Assembly: GCA_029706075.1 (NCBI GenBank)
Contig: JAINUG010000134.1
Location: 62,001 to 126,000 of the forward strand
Direction of reading: 5' to 3'
From: Aldrovandia affinis
Lineage: Eukaryota > Chordata > Actinopteri > Notacanthiformes > Halosauridae
Length of the DNA stretch: 64,000 bases
Position numbers and translations under genes: made by a program
Part shown: positions 13,701 through 25,000 of the stretch, one piece after another
Position numbering within the stretch: the stretch's first letter is position 1
How the letters are laid out: each line of letters begins with the position of its first letter
Notes under the pieces: generated by a model
Seen by the model: only the letters and a program-made list of their open reading frames with translations
The model's database searches: none
Told to the model about the DNA's origin: nothing

Positions 13701-15320
13701 TGGCTCATTATTGCTCTTTCCCACTGTAGAGCTGGAACCAGGCTGGCTCATTAGAGCCCTTTCCCACTGTAGAGCTGAACCAGGCTGGTTCATTCGAGCT
13801 CTTTCCCACTGTAGAGCTGAACCAGGCTGGTTCATTATATCCCTTTCCCACTAGAGCTGGAACCAGGCTGGCTCATTATAGCCCTTTCCCACTGTAGAGC
13901 TGGAACCAGGCTGGCTCATTATTGCTCTTTCCCACTGTAGAGCTGAACCAGGCTGGTTCATTATATCCCTTTCCCACTAGAGCTGGAACCAGGCTGGCTC
14001 ATTATAGCCCCTTCCCACTGTGGAGCTGAACCAGGCTGGCTCATTATAGCCCTTTCCCACTGTAGAGCTGGAACCAGGTTGAAATGATGAAAAACATGTT
14101 TCCAAAATAAATCAAACTGAATGCCACAATCCATTGAAAGTTACTGATCAACGTGATCACACCAAGACACGAGTAGCACCATCACATTCCTGTCTTCATG
14201 TATTTGTTATTGTTATTGTTATTGTTTTTATTTTCCAGCTCGGTGCAGAACAGTGAGAGAGGGAAGAAGCTGGGGAACGCAGTGATGACCACCAGCCGTA
14301 GCGTCGTTCAGACCGGCAAGGCTGTAGGTAAGTCAGCGCTGCGTCGACTGTCCTGCCGAGCATTTCACCGGCCCACAATGGGGGGGAGGGGACAGACGAG
14401 TCTCCATCGCAACGTTTCTGCGCCTGTTGCTGAGCAGAATGTGAGTGGTGTTAAAAATCCGCTATCGGGGCTGGCGGATGGCCCAGCGGTCTAGTGCACC
14501 GCGCTTTGGAGCGATGTGCGCTGCCTGTCAGAGACGCGGATCGAAACCCGCGTTTCTACCAGACCGGCCCTGGTCGTCAGCCCGATCGGAGGCGGCATTT
14601 GGCTGTCCGCCTCCGGGGGAAGGGGGAGGGAGAGCCGGCACGAGTCCGCCGAGGAGAAGGTTAATGGAGTCCGTGGAAGATCTCCGTCTCGAAAGAAGGT
14701 GGGGAAATAGGTCCAGGAATACGAATCTCGTTCCCGGAGGACGGGCGGCGGACTCGTGAGGGTGGGGAATTGAAAATAAAATAGAGGGTATAATTGGCTA
14801 CTAAATTGGGAGAAAAACCGGGGGAAAATCAGAAATAAAAAAAATAAAAAATCCGCTATCATCAATCCCCGCCTCCAAAAACTTTATTTTTATTTTTAAG
14901 TTGAGCATCTTTGGTTTGGCATCGCATTGAAACCTCCCTGTCCTGATTGGTTACGTGCCGATTTTAGGGGGCCTTGAGGGCTCCAACCGGTGTAGCTGAG
15001 GCCAGATAGTACTATTAATACCACTGGTTCATTTCACATTCGGTGTCTGACGTGGCTGGTATTTGAAACCAATGTTCTAAAATCTGACCTGCCTGTACCC
15101 ACTTCTGCGCCATATTTATCCCGAGATGTCTGATTGGTCACTGACGGCGTGGGCTTTTTGAATTTCCTGAATTTCTTTTTGGTCTTTGTCCGCAGGCCAG
15201 TCGGTGGGCGGAGCTCTGACCAGCGCAAAGTCGGCCATGTCATCCTGGTTCTCCACCCTGGCTCAGCCCACCGCTGTGACGGGCCCCCCCTGCCCGGAGC
15301 ACCCTGCGGCCAAACCCTGA
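196..15320 (+). CDS. avl9: AVL9 cell-migration/late-secretory DENN protein, 3' 12 coding exons (5' part off window)
   Basis: AVL9 is a DENN-fold protein of the late secretory pathway, linked in vertebrates to polarity and cell migration. Exons, all with AG/GT borders: 196-285, 807-873, 1924-1964, 2295-2333, 3198-3267, 4077-4579, 5503-5637, 6361-6580, 7173-7290, 8154-8207, 14239-14327, 15196-15320. They sum to 1551 nt in one open frame (516 residues plus TGA), about four fifths of the ~650-residue family length. The piece starts at PLYGLLQAKLQLITHAYF, which I place near residue 120 of human AVL9, so the start codon and first exons are upstream. Other matches seen are EGSQVYLGLSPRDLILHF, VLFYVSPVNRLVGALMTV, TADLRFADYLLKHVTENR and SVQNSERGKKLGN. 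Exon phases agree throughout and no frame break is present. The 6 kb intron 8208-14238 is full of repeats. KBTBD2 follows tail-to-tail, as neighbours in human. Exon identity rests on recalled AVL9 sequence, not a search. Confidence 0.95.
462..655 (+). repeat. Teleost interspersed repeat, CATTTAGCAGACGCT family (copy 1)
   Basis: This copy matches 10007-10206 closely over its length, including the shared blocks ACATACAATCCATTTATACAG, AACCTGCAACCTTTGCGTTA and a terminal CACTGCCGCT. Further pieces lie at 946-1022 (3' end only), 2995-3060 and 42776-42835 (reverse), 7393-7475, and 9497-9545 (reverse). No transposase is encoded. The first half carries a well known fish motif, GCAGACGCTCTTATCCAGAG (best kept at 10031). 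I cannot assign the superfamily. Confidence 0.7.
2995..3060 (-). repeat. Teleost interspersed repeat, partial reverse copy
   Basis: GTAAGTCGCTCTGGTTAAAA followed by GCATCTGCCAAATGAATGTA is the reverse complement of the 5' part of the family at 10007-10206. It is intronic in AVL9. Confidence 0.55.
3621..3739. repeat. Hairpin element: 18-bp inverted repeat flanked by (ATT)n/(AAT)n
   Basis: CAAAATGGCTTTCATCCT at 3654-3671 is exactly the reverse complement of 3692-3709, with a 20-nt spacer. The arms are extended outward by (ATT)n on the left and (AAT)n on the right, so the whole unit can fold on itself. It has no coding content and looks like a small MITE or foldback repeat in an AVL9 intron. 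Confidence 0.7.
4077..4579 (+). CDS. avl9: AVL9 large linker exon (acidic, variable)
   Basis: This is the longest AVL9 exon in the window, 503 nt. It joins in phase from exon 3198-3267 (the Gly codon is split) and begins GMIEHGLADSSHYRP. The middle is rich in Glu, Ser, Pro and Gly (disordered linker). It then carries the conserved PSRPSPESSESDWETLDP stretch and ends LEEDQYGLPLAIFTK before a gtccgt donor. The open frame runs on past the donor into a minisatellite; that extension is intronic. The GC content is far above the flanking introns. Confidence 0.93.
4606..4751. repeat. 43-bp minisatellite, about 3.4 copies
   Basis: The unit runs from ACTTATTACACCTCTGGTCC through ACATATATACATGTACCATA and repeats almost exactly three times, then decays into (TA)n(CA)n up to about 4790. 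It starts only about 27 nt after the donor of AVL9 exon 4077-4579. Confidence 0.85.
7393..7475 (+). repeat. Teleost interspersed repeat, partial copy
   Basis: A 5' fragment of the same family as 10007-10206, with CATTTAGCAGATGCTCGTAT and AGAGTGACTTACAAGATG. It sits in the AVL9 intron after exon 7173-7290. Confidence 0.6.
10007..10206 (+). repeat. Teleost interspersed repeat, CATTTAGCAGACGCT family (best copy)
   Basis: This is the most complete of several copies in the window, about 200 bp. It begins at the ACATTTGACATTTTAGGCAT region, carries GCAGACGCTCTTATCCAGAG, a T-rich stretch, and ends in the AACCTGCAACCTTTGCGTTA block. It lies inside the large AVL9 intron. No flanking duplication could be confirmed by eye. 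Confidence 0.7.
10915..11405 (+). mobile_element. Tc1/mariner DNA transposon, internally deleted copy A
   Basis: The ends CAGGTAACTGCTAAAATGAA and its imperfect complement ending GGGCAGTTACCTG are flanked by TA at 10913-10914 and 11406-11407. The interior encodes pieces of a DD34E transposase C-terminal half, including a GEDDNAPIHR-like stretch and MLWPSQSPDLNPIEQ. At 491 bp it has lost most of the gene (a complete Tc1 element is about 1.3-1.6 kb). Related copies lie at 43484-44010 and 57976-58350. Confidence 0.85.
13617..14075. repeat. avl9: 41-43-bp minisatellite, about 11 units, in AVL9 intron
   Basis: Units run GGCTGGCTCATTATAGCCCT then TTCCCACTGTAGAGCTGGAA then CCA, repeated about 11 times with small indels (GAACCA or GGAACCA; ACTGTAGAG or ACTAGAG). 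Variants recur in order (attgctc, tatatcc, tatagcc types), giving a loose higher-order pattern that suggests blocks of several units were copied together. It ends about 160 nt before an AVL9 acceptor. Confidence 0.9.
14467..14846 (+). mobile_element. tRNA-derived SINE with 14-bp target site duplication
   Basis: The head resembles a tRNA: A-box-like TGGCCCAGCGGTCTAGTGCA and B-box-like GGATCGAAACC about 50 nt later. The tail has AATTGGCTACTAAATTGGGA then an A-rich end. The insertion is flanked by perfect 14-bp duplications, AAAAATCCGCTATC at 14453-14466 and 14847-14860, so it is a young retroposition. A related reverse copy lies near 54535-54725. It sits in the last AVL9 intron. Confidence 0.88.
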
Positions 15321-17560
15321 CTGCTCCGCCTGCGACCGCTCCTTCGTCGTCTCCTCTCTTCTTCCTCCCGCTGCTGGGAAACCCCGCCCCTGTCAGCTCA
15401 GCCCTCCAAGAAAGAAGAAGAAGAGGAGGAGGAGGAAGAAGAGGGGTGAACACTGATGTCTTGAAGGACTTTTAACCCCCTGGCCTTTCTGTGATTTTAA
15501 TGTGTGCACACAAACTCAACTGGAGGAGGAGGGTCCACCTCTCTTCCTCTCCCCATTCCTGATGTCAGGTTCAAGCTGCTGTGAATGAAGGGGTGTTGGG
15601 GAGGGGGGTGAGGATGGCAGATAGCTAAACGTACATATCCATATCCCCTGGCAACCTGTGTGTTTGCGGCTTGGTTCTAAACGGCGGTGACGAAGCGTGT
15701 ATATTCAGGAAAAGTGCACTGATCTCATTATTTTTGTGTACACCCGTTTGTGTTCTGACTCTCCGCACCGCTGTGTGTGCTGTGGTACAGTATTTTGGAA
15801 ATAAGAAGAAAAAAACAAACACAAACACACACACACACACACACGACTGACCGGCCACGTGTTGCTTGGGTGCTTCTTTACCAAATGTAACTTTGCAGAA
15901 GGCGGACGCGATATCATGAGTGAGAAACAGAGGGAGAGGGAGAGGGTGAGAGACAGCGAGAGAAAAAACAAAACAAGACAGAGACGCACTGAAGGTTTCC
16001 TGACAGGTGCAGTGTCAGTGTTCAGATGGGATTTGGAGTGGAACCATGTTCAGAGCTGCTATTGGACCAGTTTGCAGTATGTTTACTTGTTTGTTTTGTA
16101 AGTGTATCATATTGCAGGTTGCTCTCACACAGACAGAGTGAGAGGAGGGAAACAGAGGGGGGCTGCTGGGAACTATTACGCGGCACTTTGTGGGGGAAAT
16201 CCACTCTGCTATCACGTCTTTGTGTGCAGGCGTGTGTGGGCTGTGCTGCGTTCACCACACTAGGGCACTTCACCTGAGTGAAGGGTGCAGCAGGAACAGA
16301 CTTTGCTTTAGGCCTCTCTCCGTCCAATGGTAGTGAAGCAGGAAGTGTGTTGGGGGGGTGGGGCAGAGCTTGTGGAAGTTGCTCTGCTGTTTAGAAAGGT
16401 CTGTTCTGTACTTTGTGACGAAAGTTTGCCAAACATTCTGGTTTAGGCGCCCCCCCCTCCCCTCTTTGTGCTAGGCCTATAGATTATAGTGGATATCCTG
16501 TTGTTTGGAGAACATTAAACCCAGAAAGTAGACGATGTTGGACCAGACCCGTCTGTAGGCGGAGTTTCTTCAAGAGTAGGGGTCCCTCTCTGTTTTTACG
16601 TAAATGAGTGTTTTGGGTTACTGCTTGTTCTTTGGTTTTGTTGTGGTGTATTATTACTTTTTTTTGGTCTCTCCTTGTAATATTCCTTATCAGTACTAAA
16701 TGGTGGCTGAAAGGACAGTCAGATTAATTGTGTTTTAAAATGCACAATAATAGTCGTTTTGTCATTCGATACGTCAGAGATTTGGGAGGAACAAAAACAC
16801 AAAGCAAACAAACATTAAAGAGTAACCATGAAGGCCAGGTTGAGGAAAGGTTTTAATTTATTTGTATATTATCTTACTTTGTAAACCTGTACAGAATCAC
16901 TGTCATTTCCTGTTTAGTCATGGCAACACTGGAACAAAATCTAAACCAATGGACCACTTGGTCTATGCATGTGTGCACATAGACCATATGATTATATTTC
17001 TGTATATTTGTTCAATGTACTTGCATTTTTAAATGACTTGGCTCCAATCCCTATTTATATTTGATATCAACTTTAAAAAACTGATGCTGTAATTCCCAAC
17101 AAGTAGGCATGCTTGAAGTCGGTTTAGTTTATTATTATTAAAAGGAAAATGTCTTTGTAGCTATTGCTACAGGTTTTCAACCCTTTTCGTTTCAGTATCT
17201 GTTGTCATGTGGCTTTTAAAATCTGTACTACCTTACCCCCTAATTCGCCGTTTTTGTGTTTGTCGACAGCCGACAGTTGACTTCGTTTTACTGATCGTAT
17301 GCATTTCCTTTATTGCTGTTGTTGACCTTAAATGACTTCATTATCAAAATGATTTTGGTCATCAAAGCTGTTTTTTTGTTCTTTCTCCCCCTCTCCTTTT
17401 GTTTTGCAATATTGTAAACATATATTTAAAATATATGAATGTATTTTAAATGTGAATTATCTTTAGTTCACACAAAAGCTATATTTCTTGACAAATGATG
17501 ACAAAACCTTTGAAATATATATCTGGTATGTTGTATGACGATATTAAATGACAAATGATT
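15321..17560 (+). other. avl9: AVL9 3' UTR and probable polyadenylation region
   Basis: No coding signal is visible after the TGA at 15318-15320. The stretch has a (CA)n run near 15815-15845, a GA-rich run near 15930-15970, and becomes AT-rich after 16600. ATTAAA at 17543-17548 is the best poly(A) signal candidate. The UTR length is inferred from this signal and from the change in composition just after it. Confidence 0.45.
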
Positions 17561-18934
17561 TGATGAAATGACATTCAGGGGTGTCTTCGGGTGGGTGCGA
17601 GGAACCTCTTTCCAAAAGTACAGCCCTTGTACCCTCCGGCCACGTGCACTATTCTTTTATGCGCAGGATTCGTGAAATTCATACATTTTAAAAAGCTAAA
17701 GGGGATTGTTTAGGAATTCAGTCGCTCGCTCTGCTGTCACATTCGACGAACCGCACGGCATTTATTAAATGTACCACTAAAATGTAGGTCAGACAAAACA
17801 AAAGACTGGTTTGAGTGCGCTGCGGAACACGTGCCGGACCAGAAACAATGCGACACGGCAGTGGGGACAGACGGACCCGCTGACCTCCGGTGACCTGTTT
17901 ATCAAAGCACGCAGCTGGCTTCTCGACTCCCGTCGCCCGCAATACTGCACACTTAGGCGATGAAATGCGCTAGGCCACTCGGTTTCAGTGGTGGGCGCGG
18001 CGTGAGGAAAACTTCGAAACGTAGACGCGGGACATTTTATGACAGGATACCATTCTAACAAGCGTATGTTAATAAATACCGGAATACAAAAATGTAATGA
18101 AGCGCATGTGCTCATAGATTTAACAGCGAAACAAGTTGTGGATAAATGCGAGCGGCCTTGTTCAAATGATGGAATGATCGACGCGTTCGACGTGCCTAGC
18201 CTGTAATCGAGGTTATTGGCTAATGTGCGTCCATAAATGATGCATGTTCATCGGCTCAATGTAGTGACATTTAAATTCTACGTGCGCTGAAATGAATAAC
18301 AAGATTAACTGCGCAACTCTGACAAATAAGCACGTCATTCACCTCCTTTCATAAAGCATCGACTAGTTACGATTAATAAAAAATAAATTTAAAAAAAGAT
18401 GCCACTACCAGATTGTCCAAACAGAAAATCTGTTTACGTTCGGACAGTAGAAGAATGTCGCTTTTCAGAGCGCCCGCTCGGATGGAAGCGCAGTCTACAC
18501 TGTGCGTGATTCAGTCTGCTCATGATCTCGTCTGTAAATGACGCCAACGCCTCACAAAGGCATTAGCAGCGGCGATTTTAAACCCTATTTAGCGGGGCTT
18601 TAGCCCCGTCTTTCATCTCAGCCCCCTGAAAATGTTGGGGAATGTAACAGTAAGTTAAGTAAAAATGTAGGCTTGTTTTGCGCATTTGTACATCTCACAT
18701 TCTCATTGGGGTCAAATCCTAGAATCACCCCTGCACACTAGTACCGACCCAGCGTGACTATTCACCCACATTTGGACAGTGTATGCAAATAACGACAATC
18801 GTACACCACGGGAAAGACTGACCGTAGCCCGGAGGCACAACAGACAAGAGTACACAAAGACAGAGACAAGAAAAGCGGCACAGACACACACATGGGCAGA
18901 CACTTTTTTTCGCAAATTTTTCCCCGTTTCGTTT
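17561..18934. other. Convergent intergenic gap between AVL9 and KBTBD2
   Basis: About 1.4 kb separates the two predicted 3' ends. No open frame here resembles a protein and no RNA gene was recognised. A short hairpin, CGGGGCTTTAGCCCCG, lies near 18593-18608. Either UTR could extend into the gap. Confidence 0.5.
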
Positions 18935-19184
18935 TTTTAATAAATTAATGTCATTCAAAATACAGTGCCAAAAGGAACATGATGCAGCCAAACATGCTAG
19001 TAAGGTTTGCCATGAAGCACCTGTGCTCATGTTTAGGTAACGAGGGGCCGTACCCCCACCCCCCTCCCACACCCACCCGCTCCGCTACTGCTAGTGGTTG
19101 CCGTGACGATCCATGGGGAGACGTCCTGGGGCCTCTTCTCTCCCCTGATACCACACAGCAGAGAGATTCCTCAATAGTTCTCAC

Positions 19185-19216
<32 letters not shown>

Positions 19217-20510
19217 CTGATAAAGGAAATGGAGATCTATACACAATCACACTACAGTAATGTCTGATATTAAATTATCATAAAAAACTAATACAAAATA
19301 GACCTGGTTATTCTTTTTGTCATCGTCCCCCTCCAATCCCCATTCCCGTATCCCACCCCCCTCCCCCTGTTCCCCACTACATCGTTTCATTTTTCTTTAA
19401 ACATGGAAAAAAAATATATTTATATATGTATTTCAGCAGCTTGGAGATAACGCATGAGCCCAAAGTCACTGTAGTATATAGTGGATGCATGTGTTGAAGA
19501 GAGACCCGCACCAAAAAAATAAAAGCCAGCAAAATCCTATCAATTCCAGCAGTGCTAGAAAAGAGTAGAGGGAGGGAGGGAGGAGGGCAGGAGGGCAGGA
19601 GGAAGGGAGGGAGCGGGTAAGCTCTGCCTGTATGCAGTCTTATGCATGGAAGACCTGTATCTAAGGATTGACAGGGCAGAGGAGTGGGTTGCACAAGAGG
19701 GCAGAGAGGGGAGGGGGTACAAAAGGGGTGACTGGACCTGCAGTCACCTCCACGAAATCCCGCCTCCCACACGCACGCACGCCCAACCCACCGCACATGC
19801 ACCCACACCCCTCCTTATTCCTATGCAGGGTCGCTCGGAGAAATGGATTACCCCTTTTTATCAGTGAGGGAGGGAGAGACAGCGAGAGAGAGAGAGAGAG
19901 GGAGGGAGAGAGGGAAGGGGTGGTTGGTTGGTACATTGTCATTCTGAAGAGCTTCTCCGTTAAGTGCATTATCTTCATCAACCTCGTCGTCATCGTCACA
20001 AAATCAGCCGTTTTTTTTCTCTTTTTTTCTCGATTATCACATTGTAGAAACAGTAAAACAGACCTTTGATAATACTTAACAGAAGTAGCGACTGACCAAA
20101 AAAAGAAGAAGAAAAAAAAAGTTTTTTTACACTTTTTTTCCCCCCTTCTTTTTTAGAATACTAATATTTAAAGGTAATTTAATGTATATTTTTACTACAT
20201 CAGTCTGAGGCAACAAACTGTAATGTGAGGAAAGTGGCGCGCATGTGTGTGAGAGACGGAGGACACCGGGGCAGGATCTGGGCCGGGGGCAGGGGGTGTG
20301 CCTGACAGAGGAACAAGCTCCGCCCGCACGCGGGACTACTTTCGGCTTCAGATCTTCCCGGAAACGCAGATCTACTGGACACCCCTGGTTTCGGTGGTGT
20401 TGGAACATTTCCCTCCACCCCCACAACACCATAGATCCCTAGGTGTTCAGGAGGTCATATTTGGGATGAGGAGGGAGGGGGGGGTCATGGTGGGGCGGGT
20501 GTCCAAAGAG
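18935..20510 (-). other. kbtbd2: KBTBD2 3' UTR
   Basis: Non-coding sequence downstream of the KBTBD2 stop. It holds a poly-A/T tract (20098-20155), GA-rich runs (19560-19615 and 19866-19920) and a long A run at about 19186-19210. ATTAAA on the minus strand near 18937-18942 is a plausible poly(A) signal. The extent is inferred. Confidence 0.45.
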
Positions 20511-22069
20511 CTATACGTGCGGGAGGGACACCATCTCACCATCCACCTCAAAGTCTTCGGCCCCGTCGGGGGAGAAGAGGTAGGTGGGGGGCTTCCAGGG
20601 GGACTCCTCCAAGCAGGAGGGGTAGAGTTTGCCCACGGCGCAGCGGAAGTCCTTGCCCAGGTCCCAGAGGACACGCTCGGAGACGGGCTGCCGCAGGTAC
20701 CAGCGGTCCAGCTCCAGGTCGTACTGGTAGATGGCGTACTTGGCGCGCTCGTTCATGTGCGTCTCGCGCATGAAGATGCAGAGTGAGCCCAGCAGGGGCA
20801 CTGCCCGGACGCACGGGTCCGAGTAGCGCTTGGCCGGGATGTTGGCGCCCAGGCGCCACTCGTTCTTGGCCACATCGTAGACCTCCACCGTCACCGAGGA
20901 CCCGTCGACGGTGCTGGTGGGCAGCCGGACGCCCGAGTTGCTGACCACGTGCAGGCCGCCCACGTAGAAGATGAGGTCGCCGAAGGCGGCGGCGGAGGCG
21001 AAGCAGCGGCTGGTCTTGCGCATGGCCATCTCGGCCCAGGCGTCGGCGCGGGGGAAGTAGCAGTAGGTGAGGTCGTGGGTCATGACATAGACGCAGTCGC
21101 GCGCCGCCACCGCCGTGCTCCAGTTCCAGGCGCAGGGCAGCGGGCTGACCATGGTCCACTCGTCGCGCTCGCGGTCATAGCGCTCCACCGTGCGCTTGTT
21201 GAGCTCGCCGCCCACGCTGTCACCGCCGATGGCGTAGATGAAGCCCTCGCAGTGCACCAGCGACGGTCGGATGCGGGCGCACAGCATGGGCGTCTTGGCC
21301 ACCCAGGTGTTCTGCTGCGCGTCGAACCAGAAGAAGCCGTCAGCCGAGCGGAAGACCGCCTGGAGGCGGCCGCCCTTGCCGTGGTTGGCGATGGAGGTCT
21401 TGAGGGGATCTGGCCCCCGGCGATGAAGATGTCATTATCCGGGGTGACCAGGGTCCCCACCTTCTGCAGGTCGCCGGGCGGGTTGCTCAGCTTGTACACT
21501 TTCTCCGCCTGCGGGCTGTAGCACACGGCCGAGTGGGGGGGGCACGCCCCGGGGCCGCTGTCCGAGGCGGGCTCGGCCCCCGCCGCCTCCACGAAGATCA
21601 GCATCTCCTCCTTGGTCATGCCCAGCCTCGGCTTGAAGAACTTGGGCATGGACTTGTAGAGGCCCTGCACCACCACGGACTTGTCGTTGGGCGGCAGGCC
21701 CTGGAACCAGGCGCGCTGCGTGACCTCGGAGAGCGCGTCGATGCGGATCTGGCTCAGCACCGAGGACAGGTGCTGCGAGCGCGCCTCCATGTTGTACTCC
21801 AGCCACAGCATGGCCGCCTCGCGCACCGTCTCCTCCTTCTCCACGTTGAGGTTGTCGCTGCTCAGCAGGTCCAGCAGCAGCTCGTGGGACAGCTGCAGGA
21901 AGGCCTCCTGCCGGTACACAGCGGGGAACTTGTGCTCCACCATGCGCTTGGCGCTCTGCTTCAGCTCGGTGCAGCTGAACAGGTCGCCGATGCTCAGCAT
22001 GCGCACGCAGTTGTCTGCGTTGATCTTCTTCACCAGGTAGTCCCGGCACTGGAGCAGGACGTCCTCCAC
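20511..22069 (-). CDS. kbtbd2: KBTBD2 last coding exon (BACK and Kelch)
   Basis: A 1559-nt exon beginning [15 protein letters not shown] after an acceptor whose pyrimidine tract is a run of about 13 C. It encodes the BACK domain, the linker [20 protein letters not shown] and the Kelch propeller. The frame steps by one near 21403-21408: upstream reads [14 protein letters not shown], downstream resumes with [17 protein letters not shown] then [19 protein letters not shown]. The family has about one more base in this G/C run. The stop is at 20511-20513. Confidence 0.93.
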
Positions 22070-25000
22070 CTGGGGGGGGGGGGGACAGGGCAGGTGAGGA
22101 AGGAGTGAAAGTGAGTACAAGCAGGCTGGGAGAAAGCGGCCGGTGAACTCGGAAGTGGAGGACTGGGAGAGACCCCTTCAAATGATTAAAAGACTAAACT
22201 GAAACAAGACTGATCTCGAGCCTGAACACTACTGTGTAATCTGTACTCATTGCATCAGTTTATCAGACACACTTATCCTTACAAAAGTACAACATGAAAA
22301 ATAGTGCAGTGTCTTATGACATTTGAATTAAGGTGTGGGGGGGGATTTTGAAAAAGAAATGAATTTGGTATCTGTCAACGTCAAAGATTTGCTTTACTGA
22401 CGTCTCAAGAAATGCACACTGGTCAGTTTCTGAAACGGTTCAAGTCTAGGGCAGAATCTCAACTTAAACAAGTTACAGTGGAGCAGCTTGGGACAGTGGC
22501 TGGGTAACACAAAGCAAGCTTCAGGATCTATACGACACTCTAGCAGGCTGCGGTGGGCCGAAACGTGACGTCCATCACCGCTCCAATCATTTAGCTGCTG
22601 AAAAGACTTTCCCTTCGGCCGCTCTCCCAGACACGGCCGTTATCGATCGCTGAACATTTCATTTTCAAATCATCAATAACACTTCCTGCTTGATTCATGG
22701 CTCCAGATTCCTCCCGCACCACAAAGAGATTTTCCTCCAGTGGCACAGCTCCAGCAGCGGGAGTCTTGATTAGTTTGCCTTTTTTTTTGCTTTCTTCACA
22801 AATTCTCTCAAGCGTGTTGTGATGAGTTTATGCTGCGCGCCAGAGATTAAATAAGGACAGGCAAGAGCAAACAAAACAACAAGATAAATGATACAGAAAC
22901 ATTTTGAAAGAGAAAGTTTTGTGCGGCATTTGTGGTATAAAATGGCGAGAGCATCGCTTTTGGCTGCAGAGCTTACGCGGGTTCAGCTACTAACGTAACT
23001 GCCTATTCCAAATTTCAGAGAAAAGTGAAGGGAAAGAATGAAAAGAATAGATTTACATGATATTATTGTATTTAATATCAATTTCTGCGCCCAGTGTTTT
23101 TGTTTCACAACGACTTCGATAGAACGATAGAAACAAGAAAGGTAAAAATCGTACGTCATTCCAAAGCCATTCCAATTCCATTCCACAGAACAGCGGATTT
23201 GCTAAATAAATTCCTCCCCCCCCCCCCAACAGTCTTGCCATGGGGAGGATGTAGAGCAGGGGTCTGGCCACTGCTTTAACGGGCAAATCGTTTACCCGAT
23301 CTGACACCTCTGATAAAACAACGTGCTCTGGCGAAGGTGAAACAGCACCGAAGTGTTCACGCGCTGGCCTGATTTCAGGCGAGTCGTGGGTACGCCATCA
23401 AAACGTTGCAAAGTAACGAAGCGGCCTGCGCAGGTCTGTTTCCGGAGCTGCGCTCTCCTTCCTCCCTTGAGAGTTGCCGTGTCCTGAATGTATAGTTTAT
23501 AAAGAAGCAGAGAAACACCCCAGAAACACTTACCCTTGTTGGGAAGTAAACCTAATATTGTCCTGAGACTCAACGGTTCAACCAAGAATGCCAGCAGGTC
23601 TTTTAGGTGCCATTCATTTGCAACAAATTATTGAGCCTCTAATGTAAGTAAGTAAGTAAAATTGTATTTATATAGCGCCTTTCGTACATTTCACATATAA
23701 TGTAGGAATGAACCAGTCTTGGTTTAAAGTGTATATTGGCAATGACCAAATTAAGCCTGGGTAATTTGCTGAAACAAACATGAGCATAACCCCCCCGTAG
23801 CCCAATGGTACGGCCCACAGCGCTCTCACCTGCAGGAAGCAGGCGGTCTCGTACAGGGGCTCCACAGTGCTGTCGCTGATGGCCAGGTGGCCGGTGTAGG
23901 CGTAGGTGATGATGATCTGCAGGGTGGCAGGGTCCACGTTGCGCAGGTGGACATGCGTCTGCTTGCTCTCACTGAGGCCACTCATAAACATGGCCCTGGA
24001 GGGGGGGACATGACGATGACACACTCCTTCAATCCATCAACCAATTTAAAATCATTCCCACACAAAGACACCCCTTTGGCCCAAAACAGGTCAAAATGGG
24101 AGGATAATCAAAATCAGAGAACAGCAACTAAGCAGATAAATGGGGTAAGCAGAACAAGAGGCCACAGGTGGAAATTAGTTCAAGGCAAATTCCGCACAGA
24201 TGTTAGGACATCTTTCTTTACACAGAGAGTTGTCAATGCCTGGAACAGCTTGCCAGGTCGGGTAGTAGAGGCAGAAACACTTGGGCTATTCAAGTCCAGG
24301 CTAGATGCAGTACTAGACACTCCTTAGATTAGGACATGACGAGCCTAGATGGGCTGAACGGCCCGTTCTCGTTATTATGTATTCTTATGTTCTTAACTGA
24401 ATTTTAAGGGGGGAGATGTCTATCTATGCCTGTGGACGTGAACGAACTGCCTGGAGACCTACCCAGAGCAGAGGACAGTGAACACAGTTCTTTGGAAAGC
24501 ATTTAAATGTTTTTTTGTTTGTTTCTGTTTTAAACCCGAGTTGTGAAAGTAAGGCATTAAAGGCCGAAGCAATAAGACCGGTTGCAGGACGGATTCCATT
24601 CAAACGAGTCATGAGCACCTCCCTGACAGGAAGCCAGCGGCGCATACCTCCACCCACGGGAAGAGGGGAGCGACTCCCAACCACCAGCCTCGGACCGGGT
24701 GTGAGCGAGCGCCTAATCCACTTTAACTTCCAAATGTATTTCTAACACACATGAAACTACATGCGAGGCCAGAGACCTAAAAAGAAACAAAAAGTTCAAC
24801 AAAATGACCAGTATTGACTACACATGGCGGGCTGCAGTGTCGTTGGGTAGGGGCTGCAGTGTTGGCCGTGCTCGGGTCCCTGCTCAACGTCACCCCCTAA
24901 AGGCGGCGAGCGGCAGGCATTCAGCACATAGACAATGCAGCACGTCTCAGAGCGACACAAAGAGCCAAACTCATTAAGATCTAAAGCCCTGACAGGCCTG

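Larger units (their letters stand above)
8208..14238. other. avl9: Large AVL9 intron, repeat-filled
   Basis: This 6 kb intron separates the exon ending RFSH from the exon starting SVQNSERG. It contains interspersed repeats at 9497-9545 and 10007-10206, a possible SINE relic near 9563-9990, a Tc1 relic at 10915-11405, (GT)n tracts near 12008-12080, 12652-12682 and 13210-13260, and the minisatellite at 13617-14075. Local open frames are short and lack family resemblance. I see no host exon in it. Confidence 0.75.

Noticed and set aside
14467-14560. Possible tRNA gene
   Set aside because: The A and B boxes are part of a SINE with tail and 14-bp target duplication; it cannot form a proper cloverleaf.
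15134-15475. 113-residue open frame over the last AVL9 exon
   Set aside because: Wrong frame relative to the spliced AVL9 protein, which ends at 15320.
17718-18115. Two overlapping minus-strand frames between AVL9 and KBTBD2
   Set aside because: No family resemblance or splice context; composition is non-coding.
18593-18608. Hairpin CGGGGCTTTAGCCCCG as a terminator-like or histone-type stem-loop
   Set aside because: It lacks the histone stem-loop consensus and lies outside both predicted UTRs.
20949-22108. Long plus-strand frames opposite KBTBD2 exon 3
   Set aside because: GC-rich antisense shadows of the Kelch exon.
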